Shown here: piece by piece, positions 17,602 through 25,951 of the stretch | How positions within the stretch are numbered: position 1 is the first letter of the stretch | How the letters are laid out: every line of letters begins with the position of its first letter | Assembly (NCBI RefSeq): GCF_000381025.1 | Contig: NZ_KB905823.1 | Span: 62,001-126,000, forward strand | DNA from: Streptomyces sulphureus DSM 40104 | GTDB taxonomy: Bacteria; Actinomycetota; Actinomycetes; Streptomycetales; Streptomycetaceae | Reading direction: 5' to 3' | DNA: 64,000 nt | Notes under the pieces: model-generated | Databases searched by the model: none | Seen by the model: only the letters and a program-made list of their open reading frames with translations | Told to the model about the DNA's origin: nothing | Position numbers and translations under genes: made by a program

Positions 17602-18956
17602 CGCCTGGCCTCCTCGTCCTCGTCGGCCGTCGCTTCCTCGTCGACGGGCTCGGGCGGTGCCGTCATCCGCAGCCGTGCGGCCCGGCGGCCGCCCGCGTCG
17701 GTGACCTCGATCCGCCAGCCGGCGACCTCGCACGCGTCACCGAGTGCGGGGATGCGCCCCAACTCGGTCGCGACGAGCCCGGCGAGCGTCTCGTACGGGC
17801 CGTCGGGCGCACGCAGGCCGATCGCCTCCATCTGGTCGGTGCGCACGGCGCCGTCGGCGTCGTACCGCCGGCGCCCCTCGGCGTCCTCGCCCGCGGGGAC
17901 GAGGTCGGGGAGCTCCTGCGGGTCGTGCTCGTCCCGCACCTCGCCCACGACCTCCTCGATGATGTCCTCCAGCGTGACGACTCCGGCGGTGCCGCCGTAC
18001 TCGTCGATGACGACCGCGATGCTGCGGTCCCCGCCGGAGAGTTGGTCGAGCAGCCGGTCGACGGTGAGCGTCTCGGGGACGAGCAGCGCCTCGCGCGTCA
18101 ACTCCGTGACGGGCGTGCGCAACCGCTCCTCCGCGGGGACGGCGAGCACGTCCTTGATCCGGACGATGCCGACGACCGTGTCGAGGCTGCCCCGGTGCAC
18201 GGGGAAGCGCGAGAGACCGGTCGCACGCGTCGCGTTGGCGACGTCCTCTGCGGTCGCCTGCACCTCCAGGGAGGTGACCTGGACACGCGGGGTCATGACG
18301 TTCTCCGCCGTCAGCTCGGCGAGGTGGAGGGTGCGGACGAACAGGTCAGCGGTGTCCTCCTCGAGCGCGCCCTCCTTCGCCGAGTGCCGTGCGAGCGCGA
18401 CGAGTTCCTGCGGCGAGCGCGCGGAGGCGAGCTCCTCGGTGGGTTCTATCCCCATGCGCTGAAGAATGCGGTTGGCCGTGTTGTTGAGGTGGCGGATCAG
18501 CGGCAGGAAGACCGTCGAGAAGATCCGCTGCGGCGTCGCCACCCGGCGGGCCACCGCGACCGGGCTGGAGATCGCCCAGTTCTTCGGTACGAGTTCGCCG
18601 ATGACCATGAGCACGACCGTGGAGAGCGCCGTGCCCAGCACGAGCGCCACGGACGACGACGCACCGGCGGGTACCCCGATGTCCCGGAGCGGCCCCGCGA
18701 TCAGCTTGGAGATCGAGGGCTCGGCGAGCATCCCGACCACCAGGTTGGTGACGGTGATGCCGAGTTGGGCACCGGAGAGTTGGAAGGTGAGGGAGCGGAC
18801 GGCCTTGAGGGCGCTGGAGGCCCCTCGCTGGCCGGCGTCGACGGCGCGCTCCAACTCGGCGCGCTCGACGGTGGTGAGGGAGAACTCGGCGGCGACGAAG
18901 GCTCCGCAGGCGAGTGCGAGCAGGAGCGCGACGAAGAGCAGAAGGACTTCGATCAC
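17598..18956 (-). CDS. CNNM/CorC (hemolysin-family) transporter, first of pair
   Basis: This 452-residue protein starts at GTG 18956 (GGTGGTGA upstream). The DUF21 membrane domain reads EVLLLFVALLLALACGAFVAAEFSL, then LGITVTNLVVGMLAEPSI and VLMVIGELVPKNWAISSP. Two CBS domains (MTPRVQVTSLEVQATAEDV, LSRFPVHRGSLDTVVGIV) end in IAVVIDEYGGTAGVVTLED, and a CorC_HlyC domain follows. The acidic tail EEATADEDEEARR is cytoplasmic. It probably works together with the overlapping second gene in divalent-cation (Mg2+) homeostasis. Confidence 0.92.
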   Translation of the reverse strand: MIEVLLLFVALLLALACGAFVAAEFSLTTVERAELERAVDAGQRGASSALKAVRSLTFQLSGAQLGITVTNLVVGMLAEPSISKLIAGPLRDIGVPAGASSSVALVLGTALSTVVLMVIGELVPKNWAISSPVAVARRVATPQRIFSTVFLPLIRHLNNTANRILQRMGIEPTEELASARSPQELVALARHSAKEGALEEDTADLFVRTLHLAELTAENVMTPRVQVTSLEVQATAEDVANATRATGLSRFPVHRGSLDTVVGIVRIKDVLAVPAEERLRTPVTELTREALLVPETLTVDRLLDQLSGGDRSIAVVIDEYGGTAGVVTLEDIIEEVVGEVRDEHDPQELPDLVPAGEDAEGRRRYDADGAVRTDQMEAIGLRAPDGPYETLAGLVATELGRIPALGDACEVAGWRIEVTDAGGRRAARLRMTAPPEPVDEEATADEDEEARR

Positions 18957-19208
18957 CAGGTCACCACCCGCCCGCCGTGCGGGGCGCACACGCGGAGGGC
19001 GGTGCGCTCGGTTCCTGGCCGGCTTCGGCCGCTGCTATGGGATCTATGACGACAACTGGGAGGGTCGCCCATGGGCGGACGCTCACACCTTTCGAAGGAG
19101 GCGCCGACTGGGAGCCGGCGCCGTGAGGGTTTGGATTGTTCATCGTAAACGCAGGCGACGGCGTGCGCGTTCCCCCGCACGGCGGCTGTCACGGGGGAGT
19201 TCGCCGGC

Positions 19209-19667
19209 TCATGGCAGCGGTCTCACCCAGCGCCGCCACTCCTGCTGCGGAGCGTAACCGGCCGCGCTCCAGACCGCGTGCGCCGGAGCGTTCTCCTGGA
19301 GCACCATCGCGTCGCCCCGTCTGCCGCCGAGCGCGAGGAACCGCTCCTCGGCGGCGGCGAGAAGGGCCCGCGCGACGCCGCGCCGCCGTGCTGCGGGGTG
19401 CACGGCGAGCCGGTAGAGGTGACACCGCCAGCCGTCGAACCCCGCGATCACGCTGCCGAGGAGGCGCCCTGCGGCGTCCTCGGCGAGCAGGAGCGAGTCA
19501 GCGTCCCGCCCGAGGAGGCGCTCGACGCCTTCGACGTCGTCCGTGATGCTCGTCCCCTCGGCGGCGACATGCCAGAACTCCAGCACCTCGGCGGCCTCAC
19601 CGGGGTGTGCGGTGCGTATCCGGAAATCGGCTTGAGCGGGGGACTCGGCCTCGGGCATGGGGCGCAT
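19209..19667 (-). CDS. GNAT-family N-acetyltransferase
   Basis: This 152-residue acetyltransferase starts at ATG 19667 (an alternative ATG is at 19658). It has the acetyl-CoA-binding motif A as YRLAVHPAARRRGVARALL, preceded by GRLLGSVIAGFDGWRCHL and followed by LQENAPAHAVWSAAGYAPQ. The size is usual for a single GNAT domain. The substrate is unknown. Confidence 0.88.
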   Translation of the reverse strand: MRPMPEAESPAQADFRIRTAHPGEAAEVLEFWHVAAEGTSITDDVEGVERLLGRDADSLLLAEDAAGRLLGSVIAGFDGWRCHLYRLAVHPAARRRGVARALLAAAEERFLALGGRRGDAMVLQENAPAHAVWSAAGYAPQQEWRRWVRPLP

Positions 19668-19729
19668 CCAAGCATCCCGGGTGCCGCCGGGGTGCGCCGG
19701 TCCGCGATCCGGACCGGCGCACGCGGTGG

Positions 19730-19762
19730 TCGGTGCTAGCGGATCGGTGCTAGCTTGGCGGT
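19730..19762 (+). promoter_or_regulatory. leaderless promoter with direct repeat at the toxin-antitoxin operon
   Basis: TCGGTGCTAGC occurs at 19730-19740 and again at 19744-19754. The second copy runs into the -10 hexamer TAGCTT (19751-19756), only 6 nt before the GTG start at 19763. This suggests a leaderless transcript and an operator for antitoxin autorepression. Confidence 0.55.
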
Positions 19763-19999
19763 GTGGCGAAGACACAGATGAACGTACGCGTGGACGAAGC
19801 AACAGCCGAGGCAGCCCGGGAACGGGCGCTCCAGAGAGGGGTCAGCGTGAACCGTTACATCGAGGAGCTGGTGCAGCGGGACGCCGGCGAGGTGGGCGCC
19901 ACCTTCGTCGACGCGGCCGCCGACTTCATGAAGAGCTACCAGGCCGTGTTCGCCGAGGAGTTCGGGCATGAGGAGCGCGGAGGCAGCCGGGCCGCGTGA
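19763..19999 (+). CDS. ribbon-helix-helix-type antitoxin
   Basis: This 78-residue protein starts at GTG 19763. The N-terminal MNVRVDEATAEAARERALQ followed by GVSVNRYIEELVQRD is typical of ribbon-helix-helix DNA-binding antitoxins. The C-terminal half (VDAAADFMKSYQAVFAEEFG) should wrap the toxin. Its stop overlaps the toxin start (GTGA at 19996-19999), so translation is coupled. The upstream direct repeat supports autorepression. Confidence 0.83.
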   Translation: MAKTQMNVRVDEATAEAARERALQRGVSVNRYIEELVQRDAGEVGATFVDAAADFMKSYQAVFAEEFGHEERGGSRAA

Positions 20000-20367
20000 C
20001 ACTCAGAATCGATCTCGCCTGGCTGCTCATGGTCGCCGAGGAGAAGGTCCCCGGCGACCCGCGCATCACCGACTACGGCGCTCTGGTCGCCGCCGTCAGC
20101 CGGCACCAGGCCGCCGTGCTCGAACGTCCCGTCTATGCGGAGCCGGCGGACCGCGCCGCCGCCCTCCTCCAACTCCTCCTGCACGTAACCGCGTTGGAGC
20201 GCACCAACGCGCTCTACGCGTCCGCCGTCGCCTACGGCTACCTCGTGGCGAGCGGTGAGAAGGTGGCGACCTCGCCCGAGCAGGTGCGCGATCTCGCCAA
20301 GCTCGTCAAGGACGGCACCGTCGACGTCCACCGCATCGCGGACGAGCTGCGTAGCTGGACCCTGTGA
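19996..20367 (+). CDS. Fic/Doc-family toxin component with degenerate Fic motif
   Basis: This 123-residue protein is translationally coupled to the antitoxin. It resembles actinomycete proteins annotated as the toxin of Fic-type TA systems (LRIDLAWLLMVAEEKVPGD, ITDYGALVAAVSRHQA, RAAALLQLLLHVTALERTN). Active Fic/Doc enzymes use HxFx(D/E)GNxR to transfer AMP or phosphate. Here the site reads HVTALERTN (residues 63-71): only the His remains, and the GN and Arg needed for nucleotide binding are gone. It may act without nucleotidyl transfer or be inactive. Confidence 0.78.
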   Translation: MTLRIDLAWLLMVAEEKVPGDPRITDYGALVAAVSRHQAAVLERPVYAEPADRAAALLQLLLHVTALERTNALYASAVAYGYLVASGEKVATSPEQVRDLAKLVKDGTVDVHRIADELRSWTL

Positions 20368-20637
20368 TCCGGCAGCGCCGGTCAGCCGAACTCCCGCCGC
20401 CGGGCGCCGTGATGACCTCACGCGCGTCGGGCGGCGGCAGACGGCTGCCATTCGTCACCGTGCGTGACAGAGGCGCTCACTGCTTCGGGCGACAGACCGC
20501 CCCGGATCGCCGGGATGCGCCTCGTGCGGCGTCGCGTGATGGCAGGCTGTCGCCTGGCGACCGGACGGCGTCTCCGTCCCGGGGCGGCCGGGCGAACGGG
20601 GGACGCCGCCCCCGCGAAGGGAAGGGACGGTGCCGCC

Positions 20638-21105
20638 ATGGCGGACCACGTGCACCACGAGCGGGCGACCACGGCCGTCACGCTCGACACGAGCGCCGCC
20701 TCGGTGGGCGCGGCCCGTAGACACGTCGCCGACATCCTCGTGGGCTGGGGGGTCCCGGAGCACGGGGAGGCGCTCGACACCGTCCGGCTGATCGTCTCCG
20801 AGCTCGCCACCAACGCCGTGCAGCACACCAGGGGCGAGTCCCCGGACTTCCGAGTGGACGTCCGGCGGGAGTCGGCCGAACGGGTCGGCATCGGGGTCAC
20901 CGACGCCTGCCCGCGCCCGCCCCAGCGGCTCCCCGCGGCGGTACGCCTCGACAACGGGCGGGGCATGGACATCGTCCGCGCCCTCCTCGGCGAGGTCGGG
21001 GGCCGTCTCTCGGTGGTGCCTTCCGAGTCGGGCGGCAAGACCGTCTGGGCGGTGCTTCCTTGGGAGCGGCTCGCGGGGGAGGACTCGGCGCGCGCCCTCG
21101 ACTGA
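20638..21105 (+). CDS. ATP-binding protein, HATPase_c_2 (RsbW/SpoIIAB-like)
   Basis: This 155-residue protein starts at ATG 20638 with AAGGGACGG upstream. It shows the GHKL ATPase boxes: IVSELATNAVQHTRGE (N box), IGVTDACPRPPQRLPAAV (G1-like) and DNGRGMDIVRALLGE (G2-like), ending in GGKTVWAVLPWE. Streptomyces encode many such anti-sigma-factor/kinase-like proteins that regulate sigma factors or bind other regulators. The partner is not in view. It is monocistronic. Confidence 0.9.
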   Translation: MADHVHHERATTAVTLDTSAASVGAARRHVADILVGWGVPEHGEALDTVRLIVSELATNAVQHTRGESPDFRVDVRRESAERVGIGVTDACPRPPQRLPAAVRLDNGRGMDIVRALLGEVGGRLSVVPSESGGKTVWAVLPWERLAGEDSARALD

Positions 21106-21520
21106 GGGGCCATCCTGCGTCGGGGACGACGCATGTTGTCTGGCTGTCCACCTCACCCGGGTTGCGAACTGCCGGGCGGTAAGGGGGAGTCGGAGTTCCG
21201 GCCCCCGGCCGCTGTTCCTGTTGCCGCCTCGACAGCCGCCCGGCGGTCGGTCGCGCGCTCGGGGCGCCCCGCGCCCGCACACTGCCGCAGCGGCCCAGGC
21301 CACTCGCGGATGCCGTGCTGCCGCGAGGGCCGGCTCTTCCCTCCTGGCCGGCGGCATGCGGTGACGACGCAGACGTCGCCGGACCGGTGCGGCAAGCACC
21401 GACCGCCCACGGGGAGCGTTCCGGAGGGCAGGGGACGGGGTTCAACCTGCCCCGCTCCCGGGCGAGTTCGGCGACGGTAAAAGCGGACGCAGTGCCGCGA
21501 GCGCAACGCCCCCGACCCCT
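21106..21520. other. intergenic, convergent ends, no supported gene
   Basis: About 415 bp between the ATP-binding protein and the clpP-linked gene, which end toward each other. No credible coding frame, tRNA or strong terminator was seen. Confidence 0.45.
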
Positions 21521-21826
21521 TCACGCGCGGCGCCGCAACTCCACTCGGGACGCCCGCAGTTCGCCGTCGAGCACGAGGAGTGCTCGGACGAGCGCCTCGT
21601 GGTCGATCCTGTCCTCGCCGCGCTGGTGCATGAGGGTCAGGGCGTCGCGGAGTTCGGCGGCGTGGCGGACGAGCGCCTGCGCCGCACGGAGGCCGGTGTA
21701 AGTGTCCCTGCCGCGGGCCGGGTTGATCCGGCCGAGGTCGTCGAGCGCGTCGAGGTAGGTGTCGACGAGGCGGCACTCGGCGCGGGTCAACGCCGGCAGC
21801 GGCTGCTCGGAGGGGCGGGCGCTCAT
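21521..21826 (-). CDS. small helical protein coupled to clpP
   Basis: This 101-residue, probably all-helical protein has TRAECRLVDTYLDALDDLGRI, YTGLRAAQALVRHAAELRD and a basic C-terminus LRASRVELRRRA. Its ATG overlaps the clpP stop (ATGA at 21823-21826), so it is translationally coupled to the peptidase. I do not recognise a family. A role as adaptor or regulator of this ClpP copy is only a guess from coupling. Confidence 0.72.
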   Translation of the reverse strand: MSARPSEQPLPALTRAECRLVDTYLDALDDLGRINPARGRDTYTGLRAAQALVRHAAELRDALTLMHQRGEDRIDHEALVRALLVLDGELRASRVELRRRA

Positions 21827-22461
21827 CCCGACAGGCCCTGCGCTTCGGCGTTCCCGCGGCCCACTGTGACGCTGTCGGCGAGGCCGTACTCGATCGCTGC
21901 TTGCGCGTCGAAGATGGTGTCGCGCTCGAGGTCGGCGGCGATACGGGAGCGCGACTGACCCGTGTGATGCGCGAGCAGCTCCTCCAACAGGTCACGGGTG
22001 CGCGCGATTTCACGCGCCTGGATCTCCAGGTCGGCTGCCTGACCGTGCACGGGTTCGGCGAGCGCGGGTTGATGGATGACGACGCGTGCGCCGGGGAGTA
22101 CCAGGCGCTTGCCCGGCGCCCCTGCCGCCAGCAGCACCGAGGCGGCGGAGGCGGCCTGCCCGAGGCAGCAGGTGCCGACCTCGCAGGTGAGGTAGCGCAT
22201 CGTGTCGTAGAGCGCGGTCATCGCCGTGACGGAACCGCCGGGCGAGTTGATGTAGAGCCAGACCTCCCGCTCGGGGGCGCGGTGTTCGAGCAGGAGTAGC
22301 TGCGCCATGACGTCGTTGACGGCGGTGTCGTCGACGGGCGTGCCGAGGAAGACGATGCGCTCCTCCAGCAGCTTGGAGTACGGGTCCATCGAGCGGTTGC
22401 CGCTGCTCGTGCGTTCGGTGAACTCGGGGAGCACGTAACGGGATTGGGGACGGGTGTGCAT
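21823..22461 (-). CDS. clpP: ATP-dependent Clp protease proteolytic subunit
   Basis: This 212-residue serine peptidase forms the barrel of Clp protease with ClpX/ClpC unfoldases. It starts at ATG 22461 with GAGGTGA upstream. The triad is Ser105 (GQAASAASVL), His130 (VVIHQPALAEP) and Asp181 (ERDTIFDA). The motif LYINSPGGSVTAMTALYD is present. The divergence (DDTAVNDVMAQLLLLEHRAP) suggests an accessory copy, like clpP3/4 or clpP5 of Streptomyces, and not the housekeeping clpP1. It is divergent from a Phd-type antitoxin gene across a 95-bp region with a palindrome. Confidence 0.93.
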   Translation of the reverse strand: MHTRPQSRYVLPEFTERTSSGNRSMDPYSKLLEERIVFLGTPVDDTAVNDVMAQLLLLEHRAPEREVWLYINSPGGSVTAMTALYDTMRYLTCEVGTCCLGQAASAASVLLAAGAPGKRLVLPGARVVIHQPALAEPVHGQAADLEIQAREIARTRDLLEELLAHHTGQSRSRIAADLERDTIFDAQAAIEYGLADSVTVGRGNAEAQGLSG

Positions 22462-22522
22462 CGCTTCACCTCTCGTCGCCGGCCGCGGGCGGCACCGTGC
22501 CGCCATGCTGCCCTGTCAAAAA

Positions 22523-22549
22523 TGTACAGGACGTACATGCCGTTATGCT
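22523..22549 (+). promoter_or_regulatory. palindrome in the antitoxin promoter between clpP and phd
   Basis: TGTAC-AGGAC-GTACA (22523-22537) is a perfect inverted repeat. It is followed by a -10-like TATGCT (22544-22549) that ends 7 nt before the ATG at 22557. The repeat sits where the -35/spacer of this leaderless promoter should be, so the antitoxin may bind here. It also lies 61 bp upstream of the divergent clpP start. Confidence 0.6.
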
Positions 22550-22556
22550 GGGGAGC

Positions 22557-22859
22557 ATGACCTACGAGATTCCGGTGACGCAAGCACGGGCGGAGCTCGC
22601 CGAGTTGATGAACCGCGTCGTCTACGGCGGCGAGCGGGTCGTCGTCACGCGCCACGGCAGGCCGATCGCCGGCCTCGTCTCCGCCGCTGACCTGCGCAGG
22701 CTGGAGGAGGAGGGCGAGGGCACCGAGGAGGGCGTGATCAGCACCGTCTCCGACGTCGGCGGCCCGGGTTCCGCTGCGGGTGAACGCGGCCGGTTCGGCA
22801 TCGCCGCACAACAGCGCGACCCGGCCCCTGGCGATCGGGGGCCGGGCCGCACTGGATGA
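22557..22859 (+). CDS. Phd/YefM-family antitoxin, apparently orphan
   Basis: This 100-residue protein starts MTYEIPVTQARAELAELM, then NRVVYGGERVVVTRHGRP and IAGLVSAADLRRLE, the full Phd/YefM DNA-binding domain. The C-terminal 40 residues are low-complexity (GGPGSAAGERGRFG) and not conserved-looking. No toxin gene follows: the next gene, from 22932, is on the opposite strand. It may regulate its own promoter and the divergent clpP in place of neutralising a toxin. Confidence 0.87.
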   Translation: MTYEIPVTQARAELAELMNRVVYGGERVVVTRHGRPIAGLVSAADLRRLEEEGEGTEEGVISTVSDVGGPGSAAGERGRFGIAAQQRDPAPGDRGPGRTG

Positions 22860-22931
22860 AGGACCGCTCAACTACCGTCCGACGCCGACGAGTTGCCTAC
22901 CCGGCAGGGCTCGCGGCGCCGGCCGCGTCGC

Positions 22932-23903
22932 TCAGGAGCTCAGCTCCCAGACGGCGTTGGCGAGCGCGTCGGTGTGCAGGTCGAGCGAGTCGACGTCGAT
23001 GTTGTCCGTGCCGTCGCAGGCGGAGTGGTAGCAGGGGTCGAACGGCTCGCCCGCCGTCCCTCCCCACTTCTCGGCCTGCTCGGCCGACTTGGTGTACCCG
23101 GCGCCGGTGAAGGTCCCGCCGACGGTGACGCCCGCGTCCTCGAACGAGGCGTGGTCGCTGCGCCCCGCCGTCTCCTCCGCCGGCTCGGTCTCGACGCCCT
23201 GCGCCTCGAACCACTCGGTGAAGACTGCCTCGACCTCGGGATCGTCGTCGTAGACGAACTGACCGGCGTTGGGCGAGCCGATCATGTCGAAGTTGAGGTA
23301 GGTGTCGATGCCGTCGACCTCCTCCTCGCTGAGCCCGTCGACGTAGGAGGAGGAGCCGACCATGCCGAGCTCCTCGGCGCCCCACCACGCGAACCGCAGG
23401 TGCTTCGCAGGCTCCAGGCCGCTCTCGGAGACGGCGAGCGCCGTCTCCAGGACGCCCGCCGAGCCGGAGCCGTTGTCGTTGACGCCGGCGCCCGCGGAGA
23501 CCGAGTCGAGGTGGGCCCCGGCCATGACGGTCTGCGCCTCGTCCCCGCCCGGCCAGTCGGCGACGAGGTTGTACCCGGTCGAGCCGTCGGCGGTGAACTC
23601 CTGCACCTGCGTCTCGAATCCGGCCGCGTCGAGCTTCTCCTGGAGGTACGCGACGGACGCCTCGTAGCCCGGCTCGCCGTGTGCGCGATTGCCGCCGTTG
23701 GCGTCGGCTATGGACTCCAGTTCTTCCAGGTGCTGTTGGACGTTCTCCACGGGTATGTCCGGCGCTGCGGCGGCCTGTTCGCCGCCCTGGCTGGCCTGGG
23801 CGCCGGCGGTGCCGAGCAGCGCGAAGGCGACGGCCGTCGCGGCGGAGGCGGCCAACGCACGGCGGCGGCGGGTGTGTTGGTGTCTGCGGCTGCGGATACT
23901 CAC
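22932..23903 (-). CDS. secreted M28 zinc aminopeptidase (SGAP type)
   Basis: This 323-residue preprotein starts at GTG 23903 (GGAG six nt upstream). RRRRALAASAATAVAFALLG is the signal peptide. The mature enzyme should begin at Ala47 (APDIPVENVQQHLEELESIA), matching S. griseus aminopeptidase. With a constant offset of 46 from SGAP as I remember it, the ligands are His131, Asp143, Glu178, Asp206 and His293, with Glu177 as catalytic base. Cys291 and Cys296 would form the disulfide. It cleaves N-terminal hydrophobic residues from peptides outside the cell. Divergent from another secreted peptidase. Confidence 0.96.
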   Translation of the reverse strand: MSIRSRRHQHTRRRRALAASAATAVAFALLGTAGAQASQGGEQAAAAPDIPVENVQQHLEELESIADANGGNRAHGEPGYEASVAYLQEKLDAAGFETQVQEFTADGSTGYNLVADWPGGDEAQTVMAGAHLDSVSAGAGVNDNGSGSAGVLETALAVSESGLEPAKHLRFAWWGAEELGMVGSSSYVDGLSEEEVDGIDTYLNFDMIGSPNAGQFVYDDDPEVEAVFTEWFEAQGVETEPAEETAGRSDHASFEDAGVTVGGTFTGAGYTKSAEQAEKWGGTAGEPFDPCYHSACDGTDNIDVDSLDLHTDALANAVWELSS

Positions 23904-24173
23904 ATGCGGCTCCGATGTGTGTGGGGGGACGTGCGGAGCTGTGCGGCGTCCGAGAATCCCGGGCACCGCCCCACCCGTCAAGACCGCACCGGACCCGCGG
24001 AAGACGCCAACCCACCGCGTGCAGACGCGCGTTGAAAGCCTTACGTCTTGGCAAAGAACACCCGTACTCCCTGGTCCGGGCGCGTGGTGGAGAGGAAGTA
24101 TCCCCCTGGCACACCACCGAGCAAGCGACCGGCGTCGCCATCGCAGCGCCGTCACGGAAGGGGGAGGCAGGCA

Positions 24174-25826
24174 GTGAAGAGACGCAGAGCCCGAATAGCC
24201 GCCGCAGCGACCGTCGCAGCAGCGGCGCTCCTGGCAGGAGCCGTCGCAGTACCGTCCGCGCTAGCCGACGGCGCCGAGGCGTCCGGCCACCAGGACGGTC
24301 GCGCCGAGGCGAAGGGCGCCGCGCTCGCCGCCGCCCGCGCGGCGAAGACGGGCATCGACTGGGCCGAGTGCCCGAAGGACTGGGGCCTCGAAGCCCCCAT
24401 CGAGTGCGGCACCGTCACCGTGCCCGTCGACTACGCCAAACCCAACGGGCGCACCATCGAGATCGCCGTCGACCGGGTGGGCAACATCGGCGGCGACGAG
24501 AAGCGCCAGGGATCGCTCGTCTACAACCCGGGCGGGCCCGGAGGCTCGGGGATGCTCTTCCCCGCCCGCATCCCCGACGGCAACGAGCTGTGGGCGAAGG
24601 CGGCCGAGGCGTACGACTTCGTCGGCTTCGACCCCCGGGGCGTCGGCCACTCCGCGCCCCTCTCCTGCCAGGACGGGCAGGAGTTCGTCAAGGCGCCCAA
24701 GCCCGACCCGGTCCCGGACACCGAGGCAGACAAGCGGGCACACCGCAAGCGCGCCAGGGAGTACGCACAGGGCTGCGCCGAGCGCAGCGGCCCGCTGCTC
24801 CACCAGATGACGACGCCCAACACCGCGCGGGACCTCGACGTCCTCCGCGCGGCGCTGGGCGAGAAGAAGCTCAACTACCTCGGCGTCTCCTACGGCACCT
24901 ACCTCGGCGGCGTCTACGCCACCCTCTTCCCCGAGCACGTCAGGCGGATGGTGCTCGACAGCATCGTCAACCCCTCGCAGGACAAGATCTGGTACGGCGT
25001 CAACAACGACCAGAACGTCGCCTTCCAGACCCGCTGGGACGACTGGACGGCCTGGGTCGCCGAGCACGACGACGCGTACGGCATCGGCACCACGGCCGCC
25101 GAGGTGCAGCGCGAGTGGACGAAGCTGCGGGCGCAGGCGAAGAAGGAGCCCATCGGCGGCGTCGTCGGCCCCGAGGAGCTCCTCGGCTTCTTCCAGAGTG
25201 CGCCGTACTACGACACCGCCTGGGCGGAGGTCGCCGCCGTGTGGTCCGCCTACCGCGGCGGCGACGAGGAGGCGCTCGTCGAGGCGGCAGGGCCCGACAT
25301 GTCCGACGTCGAGGGCAACGCGGCCGACGAGAACGGCAACGCGGTCTACAACGCCGTCGAGTGCAGCGACGCCAAGTGGCCCACGGACTGGCGCACTTGG
25401 AACCGCGACAGCGAACGGCTCCACCGCGACCACCCGTTCCTCACCTGGTCCAACACGTGGATGAACCTCCCGTGCGCGACCTGGCCGACGAAGCAGCGGC
25501 GGGCGATCGAGGTGGGCTCGCACAAGCTCCCCGACACCCTGCTCGTCTCCTCCACGAGGGACGCCGCCACCCCGTACCCGGGCGCTGTCGAGCTCCACAA
25601 GCGGCTCGGCGGCTCGCGCCTGATCACGGAGAAGGGCGCCGGCTCGCACGGCGTCACCAACACGGTCAACACCTGCATCAACGAACGCGTCGACACCTAC
25701 CTGCTCACCGGGCGCGTCGACCGCAAGGACGTCACCTGCGGCCCGCACGCCACACCGCGCCCCGAGACGTCCGAGGCGAAGGCGAAGGCGCACGCGGAGG
25801 CAGCCGAGTCTCCTGCACTGCCCTAG
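24174..25826 (+). CDS. secreted α/β-hydrolase, tripeptidyl aminopeptidase (TAP/SlpD-E) type
   Basis: This 550-residue preprotein starts at GTG 24174 with GGGGGAGG upstream. KRRRARIAAAATVAAAALLAG is the signal peptide. The α/β-hydrolase core includes LVYNPGGPGGSG (oxyanion), nucleophile Ser in LGVSYGTYLGG, acid in STRDAATPY and His in GAGSHGV. The TAP-like C-terminal domain (CATWP) is present. Relatives remove tripeptides from secreted protein N-termini. A region of about 270 bp separates it from the divergent M28 peptidase, so both may be induced together in nutrient recycling. Confidence 0.92.
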   Translation: MKRRRARIAAAATVAAAALLAGAVAVPSALADGAEASGHQDGRAEAKGAALAAARAAKTGIDWAECPKDWGLEAPIECGTVTVPVDYAKPNGRTIEIAVDRVGNIGGDEKRQGSLVYNPGGPGGSGMLFPARIPDGNELWAKAAEAYDFVGFDPRGVGHSAPLSCQDGQEFVKAPKPDPVPDTEADKRAHRKRAREYAQGCAERSGPLLHQMTTPNTARDLDVLRAALGEKKLNYLGVSYGTYLGGVYATLFPEHVRRMVLDSIVNPSQDKIWYGVNNDQNVAFQTRWDDWTAWVAEHDDAYGIGTTAAEVQREWTKLRAQAKKEPIGGVVGPEELLGFFQSAPYYDTAWAEVAAVWSAYRGGDEEALVEAAGPDMSDVEGNAADENGNAVYNAVECSDAKWPTDWRTWNRDSERLHRDHPFLTWSNTWMNLPCATWPTKQRRAIEVGSHKLPDTLLVSSTRDAATPYPGAVELHKRLGGSRLITEKGAGSHGVTNTVNTCINERVDTYLLTGRVDRKDVTCGPHATPRPETSEAKAKAHAEAAESPALP

Positions 25827-25828
25827 GG

Positions 25829-25934
25829 GTGTCGTCGAATCCGCGTCGTCGCCCGCACAGCAGGCGGGGGTTTGACGACACGCCCTGGCGGAGCCGACCG
25901 CCCAGGGGCCCGCGCACGATGTGTCGCGGGCCCC
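25829..25934. terminator. two tandem hairpins between convergent genes
   Basis: First stem: 25829-25842 pairs with 25868-25881 (GTGTCGTC against GACGACAC plus six inner pairs, two of them G-T). Second stem: GGGGCCCGCG (25905-25914) pairs perfectly with CGCGGGCCCC (25925-25934) across a 10-nt loop. They can serve both the TAP-like gene and the convergent LLM gene. Confidence 0.75.
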
Positions 25935-25951
25935 TCCGGCGCGGGACGGCC

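Noticed and set aside
19100..19122. GGCGCCG...CGGCGCC hairpin upstream of the CNNM pair
   Set aside because: It is a possible regulatory hairpin, but such short GC stems are common by chance in this composition and it is not tied to a gene end.
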